Source: JACKJP01 sp050249695
Lineage (GTDB): Bacteria > Pseudomonadota > Alphaproteobacteria > Rhizobiales > Tepidamorphaceae
DNA length: 64,000 nucleotides
Assembly: GCA_050249695.1 (NCBI GenBank)
Contig: JBFWQA010000001.1
Span: 868,001-932,000 of the forward strand
Direction of reading: 5' to 3'
Position numbers and translations under genes: made by a program. This document shows positions 34,463 through 42,465 of this stretch, in pieces (positions within the stretch are counted from its first letter, which is position 1; every line of letters starts with the position of its first letter). The notes under the pieces are model-generated. The model searched no databases and was not told where the DNA came from. It saw only the letters and a list, made by a program, of their open reading frames with translations.

Positions 34463-34552
34463 ATGCGTTTTGAATTTGCCGATTTCGCCGGGCTTTTCTC
34501 GGTCCTGATCTTCTCTGCCGCCGCGATGTGCTGGCTGTCGACCGGGGTGTGA
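34463..34552 (+). CDS. Candidate 29-aa single-pass membrane microprotein
   Basis: An ATG-to-TGA frame of 29 codons preceded by a perfect GGAGGT (34450-34455) with a 7-nt spacer. The product starts MRFEFADFAG and continues as one hydrophobic segment (about residues 9-27: Leu, Phe, Val, Ile, Ala-rich with one Trp and one Cys) ending at Val29. It resembles small bacterial single-helix membrane proteins in size only; I recognise no family. A consensus -35 box lies 57 bp upstream. It precedes dnaE by 93 bp, so it could also be a leader ORF, but no attenuator is visible. Confidence 0.55.
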   Translation: MRFEFADFAGLFSVLIFSAAAMCWLSTGV

Positions 34553-34645
34553 TTGTCGGGGACAGGTACGTCGTCATGCCTTGGGCTTTCGCCGGGAATC
34601 GGGTGATGATGGGACAAGCCTGTTCATGCCTTGAGAGGAAAGCCC

Positions 34646-37600
34646 GTGGCCGCCGGCGCTCCGCCATTCATCCATTTGCGCAGCCACTCGGCCTATTCGC
34701 TGCTGGAAGGCGCGATCCCTCTCGGCAAGCTGATCGGCCTTGCCACGAAGAACGACATGCCGGCGCTCGGCCTTGCCGACCGGAACAATCTTTTCGGCGC
34801 GCTGGAATTTTCCGAGAAGGCGGCCGGCGCGGGCCTGCAGCCGTTGATCGGCGTTACGATCCCGATGGCCTCGCTGCGCCCCGCCGCGAACCAGCGGCCG
34901 GGAGAACGGCTACCCAGCATAGTCCTCATCGCCAAGGATGAGGCGGGATACCGCAATCTGCTGCGCCTGGTCAGCCACGCGCATCTGAGCGGAGACGGCG
35001 CCGGCGCGCCATGCCTTTCCTACGGCACCCTCGAAACCGGAGCGGAAGGTTTGATCGCGCTGTCCGGTGGGCTCGACGGCCCGATCGACATGGCGCTGGC
35101 GCAGGGCGACGAATCCGGCGCCGCCGATCTCGCGGACAGGCTGGCCGGCATGTTCGGCGACCGGTTCTATATCGAGCTCCAGCGTCACGGCCTCGAGGTT
35201 CAGAAGCGCGTCGAGCCGGCCCTGTTGCATCTGGCCTATGCCAAGGGGCTGCCGGTCGTCGCGACCAATCAGCCCTATTTTGCCGGGCCGGAGGACCATG
35301 AGGCCCATGATGCGCTGATCGCGATCGCCGAAGGAAAGGCGGTCGCCGATCCGGACCGGCGGCAGTTGTCGCCCGAACACTGGTTCAAGCCGGCGGAGAT
35401 GATGGCGAAGCTTTTCGCCGATCTGCCCGAGGCGCTGGACAACACGGTCGAGATCGCCCGCCGCTCCGCGTTCCGTCCGCTCAGCCGTGCGCCGATCCTG
35501 CCGCGTTTTCTCGGTGACGGCGAGGGGGACGAGTTGGTCGAGTTGCGCCGTCAGGCCGAGGAGGGGCTCGCCGAGCGTCTGAGGATGCATGGCCTGGCGC
35601 CGGGCATGGACGAGACGCGCTATAAGGAGCGGCTGGCCTTCGAAATCGACGTCATCGGCCGGATGCAGTATCCGGGTTACTTCCTGATCGTTTCCGACTT
35701 CATCAAATGGGCGAAATCGCGGGGCATACCGGTCGGCCCGGGCCGCGGTTCGGGCGCGGGATCGCTCGTGGCCTGGGCGCTGACGATCACCGATCTCGAT
35801 CCGCTGCGCTTCAACCTGCTGTTCGAACGCTTCCTCAATCCCGAGCGCGTCTCGATGCCGGACTTCGACATCGACTTCTGTCCGACCGGGCGCGATGACG
35901 TCATCCGCTACGTGCAGGAGCGCTACGGACGCGACCGCGTGGCGCAGATCATCACCTTCGGGACTTTGCAGGCGCGCGCCGTCGTCCGCGACGTCGCCCG
36001 CGTTCTCGGCGTTTCCTACGGCCAGGCGGACCAGCTCTCGAAGATGATCCCGGCCAATCCGGCAAATCCCGTGACCCTGGCGGAGGCGATCGACGGCGAG
36101 CCGCGACTGAAAGAGGCGCGCGACAGCGACCCGACGATCCGCCGGCTGCTCGATACCGCGCTGAAGCTGGAGGGACTCTACCGTCACGCCTCCACCCACG
36201 CCGCCGGAATCGTGATCGGCGACCGCGACCTGACCGAGCTCGTGCCGCTCTACAAGGATCCGCGCTCGGACATGCCGGCGAGCCAGTTCAACATGAAATG
36301 GGTCGAGGCCGCCGGCCTCGTCAAATTCGACTTCCTCGGCCTGAAGACGCTGACGGTCATCGAGCTGACGGCGAAGCTGCTCCGGGAGCGGGGCATCGAT
36401 ATCGATATCGGCGCGCTGCCGCTGGACGACGCCAGGACCTACGCGATGCTCTCGCGCGCGGAGACGGTCGGCATATTCCAGCTGGAATCGGGCGGCATGC
36501 GCAACTCGATCCTCGGGATGAAGCCCGACCGCTTCGAGGATATCATCGCGCTGGTCGCGCTCTACCGGCCGGGCCCGATGGCGAATATCCCGGTCTACAA
36601 CGAACGCAAGCACGGTCGCGCCGCGCCCGATTACGTGCATCCATTGGTGGAGCCGATCCTGAAGGAGACCTTCGGCGTCATCATCTATCAGGAACAGGTG
36701 ATGCAGATCGCCCAGGAACTGGCGGGCTACTCGCTCGGTGAGGCCGATCTGCTGCGCCGTGCCATGGGCAAGAAAATCGCTTCCGAAATGGCCAAGATGC
36801 GCCCGCGCTTCGTTTCCGGCGCCGCCGAGAAGGGGATCGGCGCAGGCAAGGCCAACGAGATCTTCGATCTGCTCGCCAAGTTCGCGGATTACGGCTTCAA
36901 CAAGTCGCACGCCGCCGCCTATGCGCTGGTCGCCTACCAGACCGCCTGGCTGAAGGCGAACCATCCCGTGGAGTTCTTCGCCGCCTCCATGAGCGTCGAC
37001 ATGGGCAACACGGCAAAACTTGACGAGTTCCGCCGCGAGGCGCGGCGCATCGGCGTCAACGTCCGTGCGCCGTCGGTCAACAGTTCCGGCGTCGAGTTTC
37101 TCGTGCGTGACGGGGAAATTCATTATTCGCTGGCGGCGCTGCGCAACGTCGGCAGGCACACTGTCGAGCGGATCGTCCAGGCGCGTGGCGACAGGCCGTT
37201 CCGTTCGCTGGCCGATTTCGCGGCGCGCGTGGGCGCGCAAGCTCTGAACCGGCGGGCGCTGGAAAGCCTCGCGGCGGCGGGCGCCTTCGACGAATTGACC
37301 GGCAGCCGGGCGCAGGCCCATGCCGCCGCGGAGAGCATTCTCGCCGTCGCCTCGCGCACCGAGCAGGACCGCATCAGCGGCCAGTCGGACATGTTCGGCG
37401 GCGGCGACCAGACGCCCTCCATGCCGCTGCCGGTCGTGGCCGAGTGGCACCCGGCGGATCGCCTGAAGGCCGAGTTCGAGGCGGTAGGTTCGTTCATCTC
37501 CGGCCATCCGCTCGATGACTACGCGGTAACGCTGAAGCGCCTTCGAGTGGAGACCATCGCCGATTTCAACGAGGCGATGGAGGAGGGCGTGTCGGCCGCG

Positions 37601-38071
37601 AGGATCGCCGGTATCGTCGTCTCCAAGAATGAACGGCGGACCAGGACGGGCGGGCGCGTCGGGATCATCGGCCTGTCCGATCCGACCGGGCAGGTGGAAG
37701 CCGTCGCGTTCTCCGAAATGCTGTCGGAGAACAGGGCGCTGTTCGAGCCGGGTCAGCTCATCGTGGCGACGGTCAGCGTGGATGCCTCCGGCGATCTCAA
37801 GCGGATCCGCATCCAGGATGTTGATCCACTGAATGAACTGGCGGCTTCAACACCACAGAAACTAACGATCTTTCTTCGCGACACAGAACCGCTCCCGTCG
37901 GTCGTCAACCGGCTCAAGCCGAGAGGTGCGGCTTCGGTCTCACTGATTGTACTGCTTGGCGAAGAGCGCTGCGAGGTCGAGTTCGCGCTGAAAGGCCGCT
38001 TTGCCGTCGACCCGCATGTCGCGGCAGCCATGCGCTCCATACCGGGCGTCGTCGAGGTCGACTACGCCTGA
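34646..38071 (+). CDS. dnaE: DNA polymerase III subunit alpha
   Basis: Catalytic subunit of the replicative polymerase. The N-terminal PHP domain begins FIHLRSHSAYSLLEGAI. Two of the catalytic aspartates are Asp406 and Asp408 in PDFDIDF. GPGRGSGAGSLVAWAL precedes the palm, and the C-terminal region includes tandem helix-hairpin-helix and an OB-fold. 1141 aa from a GTG at 34646 that has GAGAGGA 7 nt upstream; a TTG at 34631 is in frame but overlaps that ribosome-binding site. It is of the housekeeping DnaE1 type. Confidence 0.95.
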   Translation: MAAGAPPFIHLRSHSAYSLLEGAIPLGKLIGLATKNDMPALGLADRNNLFGALEFSEKAAGAGLQPLIGVTIPMASLRPAANQRPGERLPSIVLIAKDEAGYRNLLRLVSHAHLSGDGAGAPCLSYGTLETGAEGLIALSGGLDGPIDMALAQGDESGAADLADRLAGMFGDRFYIELQRHGLEVQKRVEPALLHLAYAKGLPVVATNQPYFAGPEDHEAHDALIAIAEGKAVADPDRRQLSPEHWFKPAEMMAKLFADLPEALDNTVEIARRSAFRPLSRAPILPRFLGDGEGDELVELRRQAEEGLAERLRMHGLAPGMDETRYKERLAFEIDVIGRMQYPGYFLIVSDFIKWAKSRGIPVGPGRGSGAGSLVAWALTITDLDPLRFNLLFERFLNPERVSMPDFDIDFCPTGRDDVIRYVQERYGRDRVAQIITFGTLQARAVVRDVARVLGVSYGQADQLSKMIPANPANPVTLAEAIDGEPRLKEARDSDPTIRRLLDTALKLEGLYRHASTHAAGIVIGDRDLTELVPLYKDPRSDMPASQFNMKWVEAAGLVKFDFLGLKTLTVIELTAKLLRERGIDIDIGALPLDDARTYAMLSRAETVGIFQLESGGMRNSILGMKPDRFEDIIALVALYRPGPMANIPVYNERKHGRAAPDYVHPLVEPILKETFGVIIYQEQVMQIAQELAGYSLGEADLLRRAMGKKIASEMAKMRPRFVSGAAEKGIGAGKANEIFDLLAKFADYGFNKSHAAAYALVAYQTAWLKANHPVEFFAASMSVDMGNTAKLDEFRREARRIGVNVRAPSVNSSGVEFLVRDGEIHYSLAALRNVGRHTVERIVQARGDRPFRSLADFAARVGAQALNRRALESLAAAGAFDELTGSRAQAHAAAESILAVASRTEQDRISGQSDMFGGGDQTPSMPLPVVAEWHPADRLKAEFEAVGSFISGHPLDDYAVTLKRLRVETIADFNEAMEEGVSAARIAGIVVSKNERRTRTGGRVGIIGLSDPTGQVEAVAFSEMLSENRALFEPGQLIVATVSVDASGDLKRIRIQDVDPLNELAASTPQKLTIFLRDTEPLPSVVNRLKPRGAASVSLIVLLGEERCEVEFALKGRFAVDPHVAAAMRSIPGVVEVDYA

Positions 38072-38110
38072 CGGGCTCTCTGGCGGGCTTCCGCCGGCGG
38101 CAATTGCAGC

Positions 38111-38139
38111 TTGCGCGGCGCCGCAACTCTCCCTATAAG
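38111..38139 (+). promoter_or_regulatory. Promoter of rpsB
   Basis: TTGCGC (38111-38116, preceded by C), 17-bp spacer, TATAAG (38134-38139). The predicted start near 38146 gives a leader of about 109 nt. Confidence 0.6.
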
Positions 38140-38145
38140 GCCGCC

Positions 38146-38254
38146 ATCACACACGCGGGCCAAAGGCGGAAATCCATTCCGCTCCGGTGCCGGACCAGTT
38201 CGCTGGCCGTCAGATCCCGCGGAGGACAAACCGGAAAACAGGAGTGACGGAAGC
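38146..38254 (+). promoter_or_regulatory. Structured leader of rpsB mRNA
   Basis: Two short perfect hairpins: GCGGAA (38166-38171)/TTCCGC (38177-38182) with a 5-nt loop, and CCAG (38195-38198)/CTGG (38203-38206) with a UUCG loop. Ribosomal protein S2 represses its own operon through the rpsB leader in E. coli, so a comparable control element here is plausible, but I cannot match it to a known family. Confidence 0.35.
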
Positions 38255-39310
38255 ATGGCTCTTCCCGATTTCACTATGCGTCAGTTGCTGGAAGCGGGCG
38301 CGCATTTTGGTCATCAGACCCACCGCTGGAACCCGAAGATGGGCAGGTACATCTACGGCCAGCGCAACAATATTCACATCATCGACCTTTCGCAGACGGT
38401 TCCGCTGCTGCATCAGGCGCTGAAGGCGGTGAGCGACACCGTCGCCGGCGGTGGACGCGTGCTCTTCGTCGGCACCAAGCGGCAGGCGACCGATATCGTC
38501 GCCGATGCCGCCAAGCGCTGCGCCCAGTATTACGTCAACGCCCGTTGGCTCGGCGGCACGCTGACCAATTGGAAGACGATTTCCCATTCGATCAACCGGC
38601 TGCGCAAGCTGGAGGAGATGCTGTCGGGTGAGGCCACGGGCCTGACCAAGAAGGAGCGCCTGCAACTCACCCGCGAGCGCGACAAGCTGGAAACCGCGCT
38701 CGGCGGCATCAAGGATATGGGCGGCCAGCCGGACATGATTTTCGTGGTCGACACCAACAAGGAACAGATCGCGATCCGCGAGGCGCGCCGTCTGAACATT
38801 CCGGTCGCCGCCGTTCTCGATTCCAATTGCGACCCGGAAGGTATCGATTTCCCGGTTCCCGGCAATGATGACGCGGGCCGCTCGATCGCATTCTTCTGCG
38901 ACATGATCGCCCGCGCCGCGCTCGACGGGATCGAGCGCACCCAGGGCGCAGCCATCGGCGATGCCGGCGCGCTGGAAAATCCGATGACCGAACCGGCGCT
39001 CGAGACAGCTGCAGCCGCGCCGGAGACGGCCCCGGTCGACGCGGAATCGCCGAGCGAGGCGATCGTCTTCCCGCCCTTCGAGCGTCTCGATGCGCCGCGC
39101 GGCGCGCCGGACGATCTGAAAAAGATTCAGGGCGTCGGCCCCGCGCTTGAGCAAAAGCTCAACGATCTGGGCATTTTCCACTATTGGCAGATCGCCGGCT
39201 TTTCCGGCGAGGATGTCACCCGGATCGATGACGAACTGAGCTTCAAGGGCCGCATCGAGCGCGACAACTGGGTCGAGCAGGCGCGGGCGCTGGTCGACCA
39301 GGCGGTCTGA
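38255..39310 (+). CDS. rpsB: 30S ribosomal protein S2 with C-terminal helix-hairpin-helix domain
   Basis: S2 binds the 30S head-body junction. The core, residues 1-230, is normal (MRQLLEAGAHFGHQTHRWNPKM, NARWLGGTLTNW, VDTNKE, PVAAVLDSNCDP). It is followed by an acidic Ala/Pro linker (231-285) and a 66-residue domain (286-351) starting PDDLKKIQGVGPALEQKL, a helix-hairpin-helix signature, with downstream FHYWQIAGFSGEDV. S2 is usually 235-255 aa, so the protein carries about 100 extra residues. From memory similar extensions exist in some Rhizobiales. The start at 38255 (MALPDFTMRQ) follows GGAAG; tsf follows 105 bp later. Confidence 0.95.
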   Translation: MALPDFTMRQLLEAGAHFGHQTHRWNPKMGRYIYGQRNNIHIIDLSQTVPLLHQALKAVSDTVAGGGRVLFVGTKRQATDIVADAAKRCAQYYVNARWLGGTLTNWKTISHSINRLRKLEEMLSGEATGLTKKERLQLTRERDKLETALGGIKDMGGQPDMIFVVDTNKEQIAIREARRLNIPVAAVLDSNCDPEGIDFPVPGNDDAGRSIAFFCDMIARAALDGIERTQGAAIGDAGALENPMTEPALETAAAAPETAPVDAESPSEAIVFPPFERLDAPRGAPDDLKKIQGVGPALEQKLNDLGIFHYWQIAGFSGEDVTRIDDELSFKGRIERDNWVEQARALVDQAV

Positions 39311-39330
39311 TCCGCGGGCCCTGACGCGAA

Positions 39331-39359
39331 TGCCGCCCACGTGTCACGCGCGGGTGGCA
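39331..39359 (+). terminator. Imperfect hairpin between rpsB and tsf, possible attenuator
   Basis: TGCCGCCCACG (39331-39341) pairs with CGCGGGTGGCA (39349-39359) over 11 positions with one mismatch and one G-U pair, loop 7 nt. A weak T-rich stretch (CTTTGTTT) follows. An attenuator between rpsB and tsf is known in E. coli; here it is inferred from position and structure. Confidence 0.38.
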
Positions 39360-39415
39360 AACGCTTTGTTTCATGGCCGGATTTCGATTCGGGCAACGAT
39401 TGACTGGAGAATGAC

Positions 39416-40339
39416 ATGACGATCTCGGCGGCGATGGTGAAGGAGCTGCGCGACAAGACGGGCGCCGGCATGATGGACTGCAAGTCCGCGCTGAATGAGA
39501 CGAGCGGCGACATGGAGGCCGCGGTCGACTGGCTGCGCGCCAAGGGCCTTGCCAAGGCTGCCAAGAAGGCCGGACGCGTGGCGGCCGAAGGTCTGATCGC
39601 GGTCGCCGGCGAAGGTACCAGCGCGGTCGTCGTCGAGCTGAACTCCGAAACCGACTTCGTCGCGCGTAACGAGCAGTTCCAGGAAACCGCGCGCAAGATC
39701 GCCGATACAGCGCTTGCCGGCCGCGGCGATTATGACGCGCTGCTGAAGGCGAAGTTCCCCGGCACGGGCGACACGGTGGAAGATCATGTGAAGGAACTCG
39801 TCGGCACGATCGGCGAGAATCTCAATGTCCGTCGCGCCGCGGGCCTTTCCGTCGGGCAGGGCGCTGTCGCCAGCTACGTTCACAATCAGGTCGCGCCGGG
39901 TCTGGGCAAGATCGGCGTGCTCGTCGCGGTCGAATCCTCCGGTGACGCTGCGAAGGTCGCCGAGTTCGGCCGCCAGGTCGCCATGCATGTCGCGGCGACC
40001 GCGCCGCTCGCCACGACCGCCGACGAGGTCGATGCCGACGTCGTGGAGCGCGAGCGCGCCGTCCTTGTCGAGCAGGCACGGGAGTCCGGCAAGCCCGAGG
40101 AGATCATCGGCAAGATGGTCGAGGGCCGCATCCGCAAGTTCTACGAGGAAGTCGTGCTGCTGAGCCAGGCTTTCGTCATCAATCCCGATCTGACCGTCGG
40201 CGGCGCGGCAAAGGAACTGGAAAAGCAGATCGGCGCGCCGGTTGCGGTCAAGGGCTTTGTCCGCTTTGCTCTCGGTGAGGGCATCGAAAAGGAAGAGTCC
40301 GACTTCGCCGCCGAAGTACAGGCAGCGGCCGGCAACTGA
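39416..40339 (+). CDS. tsf: Elongation factor Ts
   Basis: Nucleotide exchange factor for EF-Tu. The N-terminal motif VKELRDKTGAGMMDCKSAL and the core TDFVARNEQF (Asp-Phe pair that displaces the EF-Tu magnesium ion) are intact. 307 aa. The ATG at 39416 follows GGAG by 6 nt. It forms a conserved cluster with rpsB, pyrH and frr. Confidence 0.96.
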   Translation: MTISAAMVKELRDKTGAGMMDCKSALNETSGDMEAAVDWLRAKGLAKAAKKAGRVAAEGLIAVAGEGTSAVVVELNSETDFVARNEQFQETARKIADTALAGRGDYDALLKAKFPGTGDTVEDHVKELVGTIGENLNVRRAAGLSVGQGAVASYVHNQVAPGLGKIGVLVAVESSGDAAKVAEFGRQVAMHVAATAPLATTADEVDADVVERERAVLVEQARESGKPEEIIGKMVEGRIRKFYEEVVLLSQAFVINPDLTVGGAAKELEKQIGAPVAVKGFVRFALGEGIEKEESDFAAEVQAAAGN

Positions 40340-40350
40340 GGTCTTGGGTC

Positions 40351-41070
40351 ATGGCGGGGCCGTCCTACAAGCGCGTGCTGATCAAGGTTTCCGGTGAAGC
40401 CTTGATGGGCGCGGCGGCTTACGGTCTCGACATGCCGACCGTCGGCGCCATCGCCGACGAGATCGTGGCGGTCCGGGCGGCGGGTATCGATGTCGCGATC
40501 GTCGTCGGCGCCGGCAACATTTTCCGGGGCCTGGCCGAGGCGGCCAAGGGGCTTGACCGCGCCGAGGCCGACTATCTCGGCATGATGGCGACCGTCATGA
40601 ACGGCGTCGCGCTATCGGCGGCGATCTCTGAAAGAGGTAGCGAATCGGTCGTGCTGTCCGGCCTCGACGTCCCGCAGGTCTGCGAGAGCTACACGCTGCG
40701 CGGCGCCCGTGCGCATATGGCGGCGGGCCGCGTCGTCGTCTTCGCCGGCGGCACCGGCAATCCCTTCTTCACCACCGATACTGCATCCGCGCTGCGCGCG
40801 GCGGAAATGGGTTGCGACGCGCTGCTCAAGGCGACGCAGGTCGATGGTGTTTACTCGGCCGACCCCAAGAAGGTGCCGAATGCCAGACGCTATGACGCGC
40901 TGAGCTTCTCGCAGGTGCTCGCCGACAACCTCGCCGTCATGGACGGCGCGGCCATTGCCCTTTGCCGCGACAATGCGATTCCGATTATTGTATGCTCGAT
41001 CGCGGAGCGCGGCGGCATGGCCGACGTGCTGTCCGGCGGCGGCAGGGCAACCATCATCTCGGGCAACTGA
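40351..41070 (+). CDS. pyrH: UMP kinase
   Basis: Hexameric enzyme phosphorylating UMP to UDP, amino-acid-kinase fold. The motifs RVLIKVSGEALMG, VVGAGNIFRG, FAGGTGNPFFTTDTA and KATQVDGVYSADPK are all present. 239 aa. It lies 11 bp after tsf. Confidence 0.96.
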   Translation: MAGPSYKRVLIKVSGEALMGAAAYGLDMPTVGAIADEIVAVRAAGIDVAIVVGAGNIFRGLAEAAKGLDRAEADYLGMMATVMNGVALSAAISERGSESVVLSGLDVPQVCESYTLRGARAHMAAGRVVVFAGGTGNPFFTTDTASALRAAEMGCDALLKATQVDGVYSADPKKVPNARRYDALSFSQVLADNLAVMDGAAIALCRDNAIPIIVCSIAERGGMADVLSGGGRATIISGN

Positions 41071-41149
41071 TCCGGGAAAGCGACATTTCCGCGGGCGGGC
41101 ACCGGATGCGCCGCTCGCCTTGATTTGACCGGGCGGGAGGAATTCCACA

Positions 41150-41710
41150 ATGAGCGACGCGATGGACCTCGGCGATATCGAACGCCGCATGCAGGGCGCG
41201 CTGAACGTGCTGAAGACCGAATTCGGGGGACTGCGCACCGGGCGGGCATCCGCCTCGCTGCTGGAACCTGTCACCGTCGAGGCCTATGGCGCTCAGATGC
41301 CGCTCAATCAGGTTGCGACGGTCAGCGTTCCCGAAGCCCGCATGATCACGGTTCAGGTCTGGGACCGCTCCATGGTCGATGCCGTGGACAAGGCGATACG
41401 CGAGGCCAATCTCGGTCTGAATCCGGTCGTGGAAGGCCAGTTGATGCGCATCCCGATCCCCGAACTGAACGCGGAACGCCGCCAGGAACTGGTCAAGGTC
41501 GCGCACAAATATGCCGAACAGGCGCGCGTTGCAGTGCGTCATGTACGCCGTGATGGCCTTGAACACATCAAGAAGATAGAAAAAGACAAGCAAGTCGGCG
41601 AGGATGAGGGCCGTGCGCTGGGCGACAAGGTCCAGAAGCTGACCGACAAGTATGTCGGGGAGGTGGACGCGTCCCTCGCCGCGAAGGAAAAGGAAATCCT
41701 TCAGGTCTGA
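41150..41710 (+). CDS. frr: Ribosome recycling factor
   Basis: Splits post-termination ribosomes together with EF-G. The 186-aa protein has the GLRTGRASASLLEPVTVEAYG region, the PLNQVATVSVPEARM segment and the helical KKIEKDKQVGEDE tail region. The start at 41150 follows GGGAGG by about 9 nt. Confidence 0.96.
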   Translation: MSDAMDLGDIERRMQGALNVLKTEFGGLRTGRASASLLEPVTVEAYGAQMPLNQVATVSVPEARMITVQVWDRSMVDAVDKAIREANLGLNPVVEGQLMRIPIPELNAERRQELVKVAHKYAEQARVAVRHVRRDGLEHIKKIEKDKQVGEDEGRALGDKVQKLTDKYVGEVDASLAAKEKEILQV

Positions 41711-41718
41711 CACGCATT

Positions 41719-41740
41719 CTTGCCCTTCCGGTAGGGCAAG
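41719..41740 (+). promoter_or_regulatory. Hairpin adjoining the uppS ribosome-binding site
   Basis: Perfect 8-bp stem CTTGCCCT (41719-41726) and AGGGCAAG (41733-41740), loop TCCGGT. The purine-rich AAGGGGGA that serves as Shine-Dalgarno for uppS (41738-41745) begins inside the 3' arm, so folding could limit uppS translation. Confidence 0.45.
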
Positions 41741-41748
41741 GGGGATCG

Positions 41749-42465
41749 ATGCTGCGGCACATCGCGATCATTATGGACGGCAACGGGCGCTGGGCCCAGG
41801 CCCGCGGATTGCCGCGCGCGGAAGGCCATCGCGCCGGCGTCGAGGCGGTGAGGCGCGTGGTCACAGCGGCGGGCGATCTGGGTGTCGCGCATCTCACGCT
41901 TTACTCCTTCAGCTCGGAAAACTGGGCGCGGCCGCGCGCCGAAATTGTCGAACTGTTCGGGCTGATCCGCCGGTTCATCCGCACCGATCTTGCCCGTCTG
42001 CACGAGGCGGGCGTGCGGATCACCGTTATCGGTTCGCGCGAGGGCATCGGCAGGGAGATCTGCCGGCTGATCGAGGAAGCGGAGAAGCTGACGCGGGCCA
42101 ACACACGGATGCATCTGCAGATCGCGTTCAATTACGGTGCCCGCGCGGAAATCACCGAGGCCGCCAGGAGGCTCGCCCAGCGATGCATATCGGGCGAACT
42201 GCATCCGCGGGACATCAGCGAGGAGGCGCTCGACGCGGCCCTCCAGACTTCCGGCGTGCCCGATCCCGATCTCCTGATCCGCACCAGTGGCGAGCAGCGG
42301 ATATCGAACTTCCTCCTGTGGCAGTGCGCCTACACGGAATTCGTCTTCACCCCCGTACTCTGGCCCGATTTTTCAGCCGACGACCTCAACAGAGCGGTCG
42401 CGGAATTTCAGGGCAGGGAGCGCCGTTTCGGCGGCGTCGACGCGGACAAGCGGCTGAAGGCATGA
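41749..42465 (+). CDS. uppS: Undecaprenyl diphosphate synthase
   Basis: Cis-prenyltransferase making the C55 lipid carrier for peptidoglycan and glycan synthesis. The catalytic aspartate is Asp10 in IMDGNGRWA; GHRAGVEAVR, the Phe-Ser-Ser-Glu-Asn-Trp motif and the C-terminal RTSGEQRISNFLLWQ are present. 238 aa. Its stop overlaps the cdsA start (ATGA). Confidence 0.95.
   Translation: MLRHIAIIMDGNGRWAQARGLPRAEGHRAGVEAVRRVVTAAGDLGVAHLTLYSFSSENWARPRAEIVELFGLIRRFIRTDLARLHEAGVRITVIGSREGIGREICRLIEEAEKLTRANTRMHLQIAFNYGARAEITEAARRLAQRCISGELHPRDISEEALDAALQTSGVPDPDLLIRTSGEQRISNFLLWQCAYTEFVFTPVLWPDFSADDLNRAVAEFQGRERRFGGVDADKRLKA

Noticed and set aside
34910..37507. 865-codon minus-strand frame opposite dnaE
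   Set aside because: Antisense shadow caused by GC-rich third positions; no recognisable protein features.
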